A stretch of 64,000 bases of DNA from Pyrenophora tritici-repentis (Eukaryota > Ascomycota > Dothideomycetes > Pleosporales > Pleosporaceae): NCBI RefSeq assembly GCF_003171515.1, contig NC_089390.1, positions 806,001 to 870,000 of the forward strand, read 5' to 3'. Of this stretch, positions 1 to 10,573 are shown piece by piece (position 1 is the stretch's first letter; every line of letters starts with the position of its first letter). A program made the position numbers and the translations under genes. The notes beneath the pieces are model-generated. The model was given only the letters and a program-made list of their open reading frames with translations. It was not told the origin of the DNA and did no database searches.

Positions 1-204
1 GGCGACGCCTTATCTGCGCGCGGCACGCTTAGCCGGCTTGGGGCACTGCCGATCACCGTGGACCCTGCTAACGCGGTAGCCTACTTACACGCCGACTATT
101 CGCACAGCCTCGGTGGCGCACCACTGCGTCTTGTTTGGTGTGTGAATGTGGCTAGCGCGCTGGAAGCTACTAGACCATGGGTGACGTTGGTGATCCAAGG
201 GTAA
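1..204 (+). CDS. 3' end of an unknown gene, cut by the window edge
   Basis: Frame 1 is open from the first base and ends with TAA at 202-204, giving 67 residues with no start inside the window. The segment is GC-rich and its composition looks coding (it includes LPITVDPANAV and a final TLVIQG), unlike the AT-richer bases that follow. I do not recognise a family. It could be the last exon of a larger gene to the left, or a chance open frame in GC-rich DNA. The lack of any stop over 67 codons and the abrupt composition change after the stop favour a real gene end. Confidence 0.4.
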   Translation, partial: GDALSARGTLSRLGALPITVDPANAVAYLHADYSHSLGGAPLRLVWCVNVASALEATRPWVTLVIQG

Positions 205-1060
205 ACGTACGGCTCGTTGAAATCAAGAATTGCCGTGTTGAGAACCAGTTCGCACTTTCCGGTGTGTTATTCCGGGGGAGGGCGCCACTCCCCGGTAAGG
301 GCTGAGGGAAAGAACGAGGCGGCGAGTAGGAAGCGGCGACGGATAGCGACCCACTCCCCACACAAGGTTGCCCAGCAATGCGACAATAGCTACGTCATTC
401 AAACCATATCTCGTCCACCGCAACGTATCATTCAGCCTCACAAAGCTCATCAGCAAAGGAGCCAGACAAACTTCGGCCCTCTCTCTAAAATTCCTGATGC
501 ATCTTAATCTTGCTCTAGTTCGTGTGACGTGCGATGCAATCAGCAGACTAGTTACTTAGCTTACATTCTAGACTGCGCATGTTGCCTCATAATGCAGGGA
601 TCCTGCTGGTGAGCACGTAGTTCGTCACTATCTTAGCAGCCATGACTACACACCAGCCAGTCCACAGCTAACCTGTATCGCGTCCTACCCACCACATATG
701 AACTTAATTTCCGCTCGTACTACTGGAGGGTAGTTAAATCGTCAGTACTGACATGTGAAATAAATTCAACTTGTATATGTTGATTGTGTGACTGCAGTGT
801 ATTCATCATGTGAAGTCGCTCAAGCCCATATCAGTGGACGAGTGTGGTGCGATGCAAGCTCACCGGCCATGCTCTTTCGCCCTTCCACCATCGTCGCGCC
901 ATCCTCAGCTCACTCCGCTTGCCCACTCCTCAACCCTCACCTCACGTTAAATTCGTAACATTTTCCTTGGCATAGCAGCCACAAGTCTCCCCCACCCAAG
1001 TCTGCGCCGCCTCTCTTCCCACTTCCCTCAGTCATTAGAGCACACCTGTGCGCCGCCAGC
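205..1060. other. Intergenic stretch, no gene seen
   Basis: About 850 bases with only short overlapping frames on both strands and stops in all frames from about 560. The last 200 bases are C/T-rich with several short pyrimidine tracts, as expected for a fungal promoter or 5' UTR ahead of the frame starting at 1061. I see no RNA gene or repeat. Confidence 0.5.
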
Positions 1061-1947
1061 ATGCACCTTCTCCATCTGCCGCCAGAGATATTCGGCGATA
1101 TTGTACACGAATACGTGCATAGCAATGCGTGGGAAGACGCAGCAAAATTGCGAACTGTATGCAGAGTATTCGCCAAAGCAATCCTCGATGACATGACCGG
1201 CTGTTATCCACTCAGCCGCTATAAGAAATACGACTTGTCAGGAATAGCCGCCTATGGAAAAGTATGCTGAGCGTCAATATGCACACTATTCTTGATTACA
1301 TAGAAGCTATGGTAGACTTCCTCATGAATCTTGCGTCGAACAAGAGCCAACCAACGCGTGAGCAATACTGACTAGCACTTTGCAAAGCTGTAGCGTGGCG
1401 CTCTGCTTCCTCTACTCATAGAGTGGTACCTCCCTTATTTGACAGAGCTCCAGGCCATTGCGGCAAAACGTCAATGGGTAGCATGGGCCATCGAATCAGG
1501 AAATATCGAGGTTCTACGTCTATGTTGGAAAAAGCCTAACAATCATCCCTATCTCTGCAAACCGACTCACTGGGACACAAAGACATCGTAGAATACTTCA
1601 TCACCACAGCCCCGACAATCATCACCTCGCCCGCTAAACACTTATGCGACGACAAGAAGTTTTGTTATTTGATCTGCGGGCTCCGGGCAGCAGTATCCCG
1701 TGGCTGGCTCCAGACTGCAAAGCTACTCTTGGACCAGGGAGCTGACGCAAATGGGGTCCGCGAGGAAATCGATGACCGGCCTGGGACGGCCGTGCGGTTG
1801 GCTGTTGTTCGAGATAACGTAGATATGGTCATGTTGTTGCTAGTTTACGGTGCTGTGGTACCAGGTGACATGGTCGTCTACCCAAAGGCAAACAGTGTAA
1901 TGGCAAGGGTTGCGCGAGAGGCTTGGGAACAACAGCAGCGAGGCTAG
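1061..1947 (+). pseudogene. F-box/ankyrin-repeat protein, probably broken
   Basis: The frame from 1061 opens with a short F-box-like motif (LHLPPEIFGDIV) and stops at 1268-1270. The same frame is closed by TAG at 1391-1393, reopens near 1394-1588 (AIAAKRQWVAWAIESGNIEV, ankyrin-like), then stops. Ankyrin coding resumes one frame over from about 1565 (LGHKDIVEYF, then WLQTAKLLLDQGAD) and ends at 1947. Ankyrin helices and the LLLDQGAD turn are clear. The order, F-box then ankyrin repeats, fits a large fungal family of presumed substrate adaptors for SCF ubiquitin ligases. One intron could explain the first break, but the in-frame TAG and the shift near 1560-1570 without good splice signals suggest a decayed gene. 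It sits in a pseudogene-rich arm. Confidence 0.55.
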
Positions 1948-2542
1948 AAGCAGAAGTGGACGAGGAAGCGTGTTTAGTGTACATTGCCTGTTCGACAAAT
2001 ACATCTTATATGGCTCAAAGTATGTCCCTTGCCATTCGTTACCAAGCGATGTGTAGCTTATTTACACGTGCTCTGACACACACAACTAAAAGGGACTCAA
2101 GCCAATAAGAGACCGGGAGCACAAACTAGCAACGTGTAAGCAAGAAAGAGATTCTGAATAGAAAACCTATTAGCATGATATACAAAAATGCTTCTGACGT
2201 CATCTGTGTCTGTGTGGCTTGTCTCTTGTTGCTTGGCCCAACGACCTCAGTAACTCCTGAATTTCCTTCACTGGTGCCATGTTCGCTCAAGATATGTCCC
2301 TAATTCTATACGTTCTGATCAGGCCGGTGCGCTTGGAGTAAATCAGGTCGGCATCGTACCACTGCTACTTTGGTGCAGGGTTGGGCTGATCAGGCCTTTC
2401 TCAACGGGGTAGCAAGCAGTTAACAGCAGATCGCATTTGTTTTAAAATCGCGTACCGGAATCTCCGAGATGAAGAGCATGCATTTATCTGGCATGGTTGG
2501 CTATATTGCCCTGTGTCGTCATGGTTCGAGTTTATGCGCAGG
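1948..2542. other. Intergenic stretch, no gene seen
   Basis: Only a 61-codon frame overlapping the pseudogene end is open here. The rest is closed in all frames. It runs up to the left inverted repeat of the element at 2543 and I see no other structure in it. Confidence 0.4.
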
Positions 2543-3233
2543 CACCCGGATGACATGAAATACTTGACATACCATCAATCACTGAAGGTACCATTGAAAA
2601 TCGCGTCGCAATTACAGAGATATTACGGGCGCTGTCACAAGTGACCGCACGCCGCTCCCGGTGCGAGGCGCACTATTTTACTCAAGTAGAGAAGTGTGTG
2701 GAGAAATCATCCCCGCATCAAACAATCTTTGTAGTGGTTTAGCTCCTCTGAGTCTTCCACTCTCACATGCCTACATACGGGTTGAATGTCATCATGCTGG
2801 TGCTCAATCTGCGCTCTTGCAGGTATATCCAGACCCTTGGCTTGGGCTACTCAGCAACCCTTGGTTCATCCAGAGACCTTTGAACAGCGCAGTTGTGCTT
2901 CAAACAGGCTCTGGCGATAATGGAAGCGCCTAGTGATATTGATGAAGGTGGAAAAAACGTGTGAGAACTTGTTGTATTGGAGCTACGGGAGGAGGGAGAA
3001 TATCTACAGTGCGCGCACGGAGCAGCTGACTAATCAGTGCCTGGCCAATCAGAGCACGGGAAGCCTGATTCACCGTGAATACTAGTGAAGGCTCTCACCG
3101 CGTCTCGACAGATATAACATACTTGACGGCGACGGTATCGGTAAACCCTGGTGTCCAATTCCTGATAGGCGTATTTGGCGCCTACAGTAAATTTTGTACA
3201 CTAGGATGTCAAGTATTTCATGTCACCTAGATG
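2543..3233. mobile_element. 691-bp terminal-inverted-repeat element, no transposase
   Basis: The left end contains TGACATGAAATACTTGACAT at 2551-2570, and the right end carries its exact reverse complement at 3206-3225. Eight further outer bases on each side (2543-2550 and 3226-3233) match imperfectly. The interior has no transposase-like frame; the longest frame, 2661-2933, has no recognisable product. No clear target-site duplication flanks it. The right 60 bases are similar, inverted, to the left end of the small element at 6552-6664, so the two belong to one family. It is best read as a non-autonomous DNA transposon. The transposase superfamily cannot be told from the ends alone. Confidence 0.65.
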
Positions 3234-3933
3234 GACGTCACAAGGAACCTATTGCCTAGCTAGGTAGTCCCAGGCTTTTTTGTGAAAAGCAATTATTGCG
3301 GCGTGAACTGACACATTTAGATCCGGAAGGTCCTCCAACTTGCAGGCCGTCGGCCAGTACCCAAGGGCTACGAAACTGTTCCTTCCTGTGAATAGAGCCA
3401 CTGTGACACCCCGCGAAACCTCACAATCGGTCGACCATATTCAGGAAATGGGGTTGACCCTGGAGATGATATGGGAAATCTCCCCGCTACATGTACTGAA
3501 TGCATCGGAGTGTTCTACAATTATCACGTCTTGTCTGGGCATGAATGAGGCAGGCTCGATAGTGTTGAAAACTTGGTTTAGGCGCTGGTCGTCACGCACC
3601 GATAATCGATGTGCGGGAGCAGGGGTGGGTGACGCTAATTCAAAAAAAAAAGACTAGGCAGACTTTGACTTGCTCTCTTCATCGTTCTATGTTTTTGGTT
3701 GTGCAATATTTAGTGTACCATGGCTCAGCTTGGGACGCAGCTGACCGTTCCCCATATGAGTCACACCTTGCGGCAGCGCTGGGCTTATCGGCAAACCCTC
3801 AACCTTAGCAAGGTTCATTGCGCGTTCCTCGTGTATGACCACAACCCTGGAATTATCATAGCCATATTATTTTGGCGTTCTCCCTGCGTTAATTAAACGT
3901 TGTGTGCCGTGCGTCACTCTCAAGCCCCGTAAC
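3234..3933. other. Intergenic stretch ahead of pseudogene copy A
   Basis: A 105-codon frame at 3340-3657 has no recognisable domain and ends in a run of ten A residues (3642-3651), so I do not call it a gene. The last about 100 bases resemble, weakly, those before copy B (both have GTTGTG followed by a CCGTGC- or CCTTGC-like block), suggesting the duplication included some promoter. Confidence 0.4.
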
Positions 3934-5792
3934 ATGGCGTCCAAGCAGTTTGCTCACTGGAACGGGTTTCCGTTCATGACTGCTCCGAGAACAAGGTACT
4001 ACTCTGCGCAGCTACAATCGGCTTTTTTCCGTCTTCCTCGTGAAATTCGAGATGCTGTTTACGACTACTACCTCGGTGAAGATAGATATCACTACGACAG
4101 CGAAACTGGCAAGATGCTCTACTAGAGCCCTAGTCTTAGGCTAAAGCAGTTCGTTCCCCTTAGTTTGATAATCACCTGTCGAATCGCCGCCGAAGAGATA
4201 AAGCACAAGCCCTTCCAAAAAGTCCATTCCAATACGCATCATTCACTAAACGACAGGTGTACCTACATATACTTATCCTCTCGAGCAGGGTGATTTAAAT
4301 GCTGTAAGCCTTCTTGTCCGTGTTAGAAATTATCTCATAACTAACGCAATACTGCGATAGTATTGTTGTACATTAAACGACAAAAACGAAAGGTGCTAGT
4401 TAATGTAGCCGGTCTGTTACAGCATGATGACTTTGTTAATATCTACACTCAGTATCCCTCGGTCAAAGTTTGGTTCAACACCCCCTTGCGGCAATCAGTG
4501 GTAGAGCGAGTGGACAAGCTCGCGAATTCTGAAAGCTGGGTGGACGACATCGCACGCCAAGCATTCAGTAATGCTCTTCAGCATGCACTATTATTGGCAA
4601 AGAGCCAAAATCCCACGGAATTTGCGAAGCTTGCCTGTGAGGTGTTTGGCACACGCCAATGCCCCATTCCAGTCTATGATAATCTGGGTTCAGAGATCAA
4701 CTTTTTCATAGAAGAAGCTCTATACGGCATTTTCTCCTGGCACCCGGCGCCTTGGAGTATGCCAAAGGATGACGAGGTGAAAAATCTGGAAGCCCTCATC
4801 TGTCGGCCAGAACACACTGACGACGGGCTACCCATCAAAGACGAAAGTGACCGCTGCTTCCGGAACATAGCGCTTCATATCAAGGCAGCTAAAGAGCGAT
4901 GGTTTTTCTCTGCTGCATCCATCGCCATTGACTTTTGTAAGTAACAAGTCCTAATATCAACTGCCGGTTACAAGCAACTAGTCGCGTTTCAACGGTATCA
5001 CTATGAACACTGCTGATTTTATTAGTACAACGACTGCCAGTCGAAAGACGGCACAATATGCGCAAAATGGTACTTTACGAAGACTTCAAAGCTGTGTGTC
5101 GTCCCGAATGCCATGCACGAGGTCTCATACCGTTTTGCCTTGAAAACCTAGAGCTCCGTATCGAAAGGCATATCAGCTTATTTGGTAACCTTCTCCCGGA
5201 AGGCTTCTATTCGCGTAATACTGTACGTCACGATTCGGCATGGCTGTTGAGCTCAGTGTGCTTTTGCGTGATTATTCCCTGGTTTGAAGAAGCTTTGTGT
5301 CTCTCAATTCATGGCATGCCCACCGGTTCCTTCACACTCGTTCTTGATGGGACGACTAGGGAGTCCTTTGAGATCTGGAAGCTTCTCAAATATGCCGCCG
5401 CTACTCAAGAGGCGCGAATGCGGCAACTACAGCTCACCGGGGCTTCTCCGCCGATTAGATACCTGCCTCCATCATACCGAGATTGCTGGGATCTACCGAT
5501 AAGCTTTGCAGACACGATCCGCGATATTGTTGAAGGCAATTCGATCATCAAATTCGACGGCGACGTGTGTGATGTATGGGACTCGGAATCGTTCTTCTTT
5601 GAACGTAAAGATTGGACAAATGATAAATGGTATAAGGATTGGGTGGAGAGCGTTTTGCACTACGGAATAGGAACAACATTTTTCCAGAGAGAAAGTCGAC
5701 GGTACTACATCCAGCCCGTAGCACTCAGGACAACATACACGGTGGTTCGAAATAAAAGGAGAGCTACCAGGTCACCAGATCTTTCGGGGTGA
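3934..5792 (+). pseudogene. 2EXR/F-box-like paralogue, copy A (nonsense-broken)
   Basis: From ATG 3934 the protein starts MASKQFAHW, continues FPFMTAPRT and carries the motif FFRLPREIRDAVYDYY, typical of fungal 2EXR/F-box-like proteins. TAG at 4123-4125 interrupts it; copy B reads HYRDAA at the same place. Homology continues beyond the stop (IITCRIAAEEI) and then decays until a long frame from about 4363 to 4944. An intron, donor after 4938 (TTTT|GTAAGT), leads into 5058-5792 through a junction reading DFLQRLPVE. The last part ends near YTVVRNKRR at 5792. Splice sites in copies A and B are at the same place. Function is unknown. The central half (4363-5792) is well kept, so a shorter protein from a later start is possible. 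Confidence 0.65.
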
Positions 5793-6551
5793 AGCATGGA
5801 CTCACTTCACGGTTCCGAGGTAGAAAAGTAGTATGAAAGACTCTATCAATGGACATATTCGTAGAAACAACAAAACAACAAGCAGTTTGCCGAATGCCCA
5901 TGATTTTTTACGGACTGTTACCGAAAAATAACCATATTATCAGACATGAACTGGGGAGGAGTATGAGCAGGACTTCAATGCTTAGGCAGTCTTTCAGCTA
6001 TTGTTGGTATTCTAGGGTCAAATTTTAGACAGATATGTTTACCATACAAGATTCTTTGCATTTGTCCTGTGCTCTTGATGGTATATAAGAGGGTGAAGAA
6101 GGTGTTATGCAGATACTTCACGCGAATTTTGGCTGCATTGGATGAATGTGGGCTATGTAGTCCTAGGTGCACTGCATAGAGATGTTCCTACTTCTACTGC
6201 GTCGATTTCACCGCGAATTGATCTCAAATTGAGCACGGCTATCATTCTTTTCCACTGGAGGGACGGACCTGTCATCGTAAATCGGTCGCCGGTGAGCAAG
6301 GTCCGACTGTTGCCGTCGTTCCGCACATTGATTGATTCCTACGACCGCTTCGTAGTTGAGCTGAGCTTCACAAGGGCCAAGTCTGGACCCAGAGCAAAAG
6401 CTGCGAGCCCTACCTGAGTAAGCCGAAACGGGATCTTGCCCAGGTGGGCTGGACCCTTCAGTGGTGCATGATCGATCGCGGCTTGACTGACCCGCAACAT
6501 TGACCCTCGGCATGCGCATCGTACTCCACTGGCTTGTTCATTTGGTATATG
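5793..6551. other. Spacer between the two paralogues, no gene seen
   Basis: Short frames on both strands overlap in 6142-6635 but none has a recognisable product, and they run into the small inverted-repeat element. Nothing else is apparent. Confidence 0.4.
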
Positions 6552-6664
6552 CACCCAGGTGTCATGAAATACTGGACATACTAGTGTAAAAAAGCCACTG
6601 TAGTCGCCAGACAAGTCTATTGGGTGCTTGCCCACACTGTCCAGTATTTTATGTCACCCAGGTG
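6552..6664. mobile_element. 113-bp MITE of the same family as 2543-3233
   Basis: The left end reads CACCCAGGTGTCATGAAATA (6552-6571) and the right end is its imperfect reverse complement ending CACCCAGGTG at 6664. About 23 of 27 terminal positions pair. The direct repeat TATG lies immediately on both sides (6548-6551 and 6665-6668) and may be the target-site duplication. Just inside the left repeat, CTAGTGTA, then ACTGTAG and CGCCA, match the inverted right end of the 691-bp element. It therefore looks like an internal-deletion derivative of that family. It sits between the two decayed paralogues. Confidence 0.7.
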
Positions 6665-6944
6665 TATGATATATCCAACCCATGTGTTGGTATGGGAAAG
6701 GCGCTCAGTCATTGTTCCTTGTGAGTCATAGCCATGAGTCTAAACCGGAGGCGCAGCGGACGTGTCAGCCAATGCGCGCGTCAACCATGGGGCTTCCGCG
6801 CACTATGAACCACAGTACCGCTATCTTGGTGCAACTCCGCGAGGAGTCATCGATAATGAGCCGCCAAAATTCTGGAGTACTCACCATCACATATATATCT
6901 CATTTAGTCGTCGTTGTACTGTTGTGCCTTGCACAAAATTCACG

Positions 6945-8293
6945 ATGGCTTCTAACAAGGTCGGATACAAGAAGTTCGCTCACTGGAATATGTTTCCATT
7001 CATGACGACCCCACGGACAAACTCCTATCTCAGACAAACGCAATCACCGTTTTTTTGTCTTCCACGAGAGATCCGCGATGCCATCTATGATTATTATAGT
7101 CAAGGCCGAGAAGAGTATGTCTACAATAAGGATACCAACAAACTGCATTATCGAGACGCGGCTGCTCAGCACGAGGGTCTTGGTCTCATGATCACATGCA
7201 GGATCGCGGCAGACGAGATTTTGAAGGGTCTCTACATGATGTCTTCTCCTGGAGACCAGATCCATGGATAATCCCCGCTGATAGCGAGCTTGCCAGGATG
7301 GAAGCGTTGGCGTGCCAACCCGATGAAGAGGGTCTCATGCATAAATGGTAGATGGTGGGAGATCCTCGTCGGCAACGGAATATCAGATATTTCTTCTCTG
7401 CTACTGCTGTAGCTGTTGACTTCTGTAAGTTATTCACTCATCCATTCCTCTCACAATCGCTCATTCATCTATCATGACACGCATGCTTTGCTATTGCTTT
7501 TTTCCCCACACGATCACCTCACTGATACCATTTGTAGTACAACAGATTCCTTCCAAACAATGGAGCAACCTGCGAAAAATTGTTCTGTGGGAGGACTTTA
7601 AGTCATCGCCGCGCTCAGTATGCCATGTTCGAGGCCTCATTGCCATTTGTCAAGCGAGCTCGAAGCTGCAGGTCGAGAGACACATAGGTCTCCTTGCCAA
7701 TCTCATGCGTCTTAGATATTCTGATGGCTGTAAGGGAAACCAATTACGCATCATAGGTTCAGGGGTTTTATCCGCGATAGTTCCCTGGATAGCCGAGACA
7801 CTACTACTCCATGAATACGGCATGCCTGCAGATGCATTTCAACTCATCATCGATGGAAGCTTATGAGAGTCGCTTGAAGCTTGGGATCTTCTCGAGTATG
7901 TAGCGGCCATGCAAGAGGCCATGGTCGAGCAATGCAAGATCAGTAATACACGTCCGATATTTTCATACCTTATCCGCCCTGGTCATCACGAGCAGTTGTC
8001 TTTGCTCTGGCAGTTACCATCAGCTTTCTCAAAAGCAATCCGAGAACCCGTTGAGGGGATATCGAATATTCAATTTACAGGAGAGGTGGGATCGAGACGT
8101 CTTCTGCTATGAGAGACGTGACTGGACGTTGGATCAGTGGCGAAAAGAGTGTTACGACCAGTGTTGTAGAGAGATCAAGACGGATTTCTCGAAGAGAATG
8201 AACGCTCGATATCGAATAGAGCCTCAAGGGCTCGGCAAAGTTTACAAGACGGTGCAGAATGGGGTGGTCATCCGTGGGGGCGACCGTACGTGA
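6945..8293 (+). pseudogene. 2EXR/F-box-like paralogue, copy B (deleted and nonsense-broken)
   Basis: ATG 6945 opens MASNKVGYKKFAHW, FPFMTTPRT and FFCLPREIRDAIYDYY, clearly paralogous to copy A. After about residue 90 roughly 520 bases present in copy A are missing, joining LKGLYMM out of frame to VFSWRPDPW. A TAG follows at 7349-7351. The intron after AVDFL (donor GTAAGT at about 7426, acceptor TTTGTAG before 7541) matches copy A. TGA at 7864-7866 replaces an Arg codon of copy A. The last part, with YERRDWTLDQW, ends at 8293 in a shifted frame. At least three independent lesions make it a pseudogene. CGA-to-TGA and CAG-to-TAG type changes would fit repeat-induced mutation, but two copies alone do not prove that. 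Confidence 0.75.
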
Positions 8294-8538
8294 TATACTT
8301 ACCCAGCTTCAACATACCATTCAGATATGGTTCACAGATACACGCGTGTTTTAGAGAGACCATTTCCGCTGGTATTTCCATGCCTCCCATCATAGACAAG
8401 TCTCTTAATGTGCAAATACGCAATTGCTATCCTTGAACGTTCTTGTCGCGCCTGTTCTGCTCGCTTACTTATCCCCATCCCACCTGCGCGCCCCGCCACC
8501 AAACACTGCAGCCGCTGCTTCTTCCAAAACCGCAATTA

Positions 8539-9258
8539 ATGACTGCACCCACACATCTCGATCCCTCGGAGCTAGGCACAAAATCCTACTGGGACGCTGC
8601 CTATAGCACCGAACGCCAGAATTTTGCCGCCAACGCCTCTGACGAGGGAACAATATGGTTCAGCGACGCGGGCGCGGAGGAGCGCATGCTCTCTTTCCTC
8701 GAAGATCTCAGCGATGAAGGGCACATACTCAAGGAGGATGCGGGAGAAGAAAAAGGTGCGCGATTTCTCGATCTCGGCACGGGAAACGGGCATCTACTAT
8801 TTGCGCTGCGCGAAGATGAGTGGTGCGGGGACATGGTGGGCGTAGATTATTCGGCACAGAGCGTCACGCTTGCGACTTCGATTCGCGACGCAAAGGATGA
8901 TTCCTACAGCGACATTTGTTTTCACGAGTGGGATATCTTGTCGCAGCCACCCGGCACATGGCTGGGTACTGGCTTCGACGTTGTGTTGGACAAGGGCACA
9001 TTCGACGCCATTTGCTTGTCGCAAGAGGAAGATGCACAAGGGCGTAGGATATGTGAGGGATATAGGGAGAAGGTCGAGCCGCTGATGAAGAAGGGCGGCA
9101 GGTTTCTCATCACGAGTTGCAATTGGACGGAGGAGGAACTGAGGGGCTGGTTTGACGGCGGAGAGTTGGAGTTTGAGGGCAAGGTCAAGTATCCGAGCTT
9201 TACATTTGGGGGCAAGACGGGCAGTAGTGTTGTTACGCTGTGCTTCAAGAGGGCATGA
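8539..9258 (+). CDS. EFM4: EFM4/METTL10-type protein-lysine N-methyltransferase
   Basis: This 239-residue intronless gene starts at ATG 8539 (MTAPTHLDP). An in-frame ATG at 8443 would add 32 residues of low-complexity sequence absent from the family, so the later start is preferred. The SAM-binding core is clear: DLGTGNGHLLF (motif I), VGVDYS (motif II) and FDVVLDKGTFDAICLS (post-I, family signature), then GGRFLITSCNWT. Family members methylate a lysine of elongation factor eEF1A (Lys316 in yeast). The N-terminal SELGTKSYWDAAY is also typical. The enzyme is cytosolic by expectation. It converges on the small minus-strand frame ending at 9349. Length and motif order match the family, so the call is firm; the substrate is inferred from family. 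Confidence 0.9.
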   Translation: MTAPTHLDPSELGTKSYWDAAYSTERQNFAANASDEGTIWFSDAGAEERMLSFLEDLSDEGHILKEDAGEEKGARFLDLGTGNGHLLFALREDEWCGDMVGVDYSAQSVTLATSIRDAKDDSYSDICFHEWDILSQPPGTWLGTGFDVVLDKGTFDAICLSQEEDAQGRRICEGYREKVEPLMKKGGRFLITSCNWTEEELRGWFDGGELEFEGKVKYPSFTFGGKTGSSVVTLCFKRA

Positions 9259-9348
9259 TTTGGCCCTATTTCCCCAGGGGGATATCCGCCATCACGATTG
9301 CATTACTTGTCGTGTCCGCGCGAGACCAAACACTTTCTCTGCCTACCC

Positions 9349-9519
9349 TCAAGTTCCCCCCGTACGGTTTAGACGTTCAAACCACGCTGCGCGCCTTCTC
9401 TCACGACCACCGCCCATACCCGCCTCCGTCTCGTATACGTCCAGCTTAAAGTCTTGCCCCGGCACGACTTCTTGCACGATGGGCGCGACGTAAGGCCTTA
9501 TGGTTCCAGTGGCACTCAT
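9349..9519 (-). CDS. Short hypothetical protein
   Basis: From ATG 9519 the frame encodes 56 residues starting MSATGTIRPYVAP, with an acidic middle (DFKLDVYETEAG) and a basic end (RERRRAAWFERLNRTGGT). The frame stays open upstream to 9735. There GTGAGC...GCGCAG at about 9589-9545 could be a 45-nt intron whose removal also keeps the frame, so a longer 113-residue product is possible. The composition looks coding and the stop is 90 bases from the EFM4 stop, a normal convergent spacing. I do not recognise the family and cannot decide the start. Confidence 0.4.
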   Translation of the reverse strand: MSATGTIRPYVAPIVQEVVPGQDFKLDVYETEAGMGGGRERRRAAWFERLNRTGGT

Positions 9520-9958
9520 CCGCCAGGATGCGTGTAGCTGCGCGAGTGTGATTACAGGAAGTGAGACCATGTGAAAGCTCACTGCGATAATCTGAGGATT
9601 AGGAGATAATATATACCATTTGCGACGAGTGCATCGAGGGCAGAGGGAGAGGATCGTCGGTAACGGTAGCCTAGCAGCATCTCTATTGGTGCACGCGCGC
9701 GACTCAACCCAGCATACTTCCTTCGCCCCGGCCAATATACTTATAATGCCATGCAGTGCTCGTCCTGCGAGCCATACATGCTATCAGCCATTTTACCATA
9801 GTGCACCTATCCGACTATCCCGTCTATTTCCAGTTCCAGTCTCTCTCTGTCCTCAGCAATACACCATCTGTCTTCTTCTTCTGCTGCTTCTTCGGTCACT
9901 ACTTCTCAATCTTCACGCCCGAAAGATCTGACCCCAAGCACCTTCCACACGCCAAGGC

Positions 9959-10340
9959 ATGTCCACCTTTGACTTGCGCCCTAAGCAGTTCAGCTATCAA
10001 CCACTCAGCATTCCTCGGACGATGCCTCAACTGCTTTCTTCGGTCCGCACCTTCTTAATCCGCCGTGCTCAAATTTCACCTTCACACTACCAAGATCATT
10101 GCCTGACTACCCACTGTATTCGCATCATACGTCATATGTGAAGACGTTGTCGAAGGGCTAGCTGGGGCTGTTACGAGAGCTGACGACGTGTAGAGGGTGC
10201 GGCGGAGGTTGTTGAGCGAAGGAGATATCTTCGATGCTACAGTGGCTCATAGGATTCGTTACGTATTCGCGCATAGCTATCTAAGAACTTTTGCGCTCGC
10301 GAGAGAGGCTGAAGATGCGCGTCGGCGGCTGGCTAGATTG
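9959..10340 (+). pseudogene. Possible degraded coding segment
   Basis: A frame from ATG 9959 (MSTFDLRPKQFSY) ends at 10141. A second frame, open from about 10107, reads an Ala/Arg/Glu-rich helical sequence (EDVVEGLAGAVTRADDV), hits TAG at 10191-10193, and continues (FDATVAHRIRYVFAHSYL, then AREAEDARRRLARLR) to about 10335. The composition after 10140 is strongly protein-like, so this may be a gene broken by one stop, or one with an intron I could not place. No family is recognised. Confidence 0.25.
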
Positions 10341-10573
10341 CGGGGAAGTATGCTAGGCTCATCGTAGGAAAGCTGCATGCCTCGTGCTGCAGGGGCCCGT
10401 CTCAGCCATGTGGTGAGATCATCATTCGCCGAGGCTGCTCGACGCCGCATCGCATGAAGCTTGGTGACTTTGCTCAATAAATCTCAACTCACTTCGACAA
10501 CTTCAACTTGCAACCTCTGCATTTGGTTCCTCTTTTTTGTAATCGACAATCTAATCCTGCGACAAATTTCACA

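Noticed and set aside
2661..2933. 90-codon frame inside the 691-bp element
   Set aside because: No DDE, HTH or other transposase motif and too short to be one.
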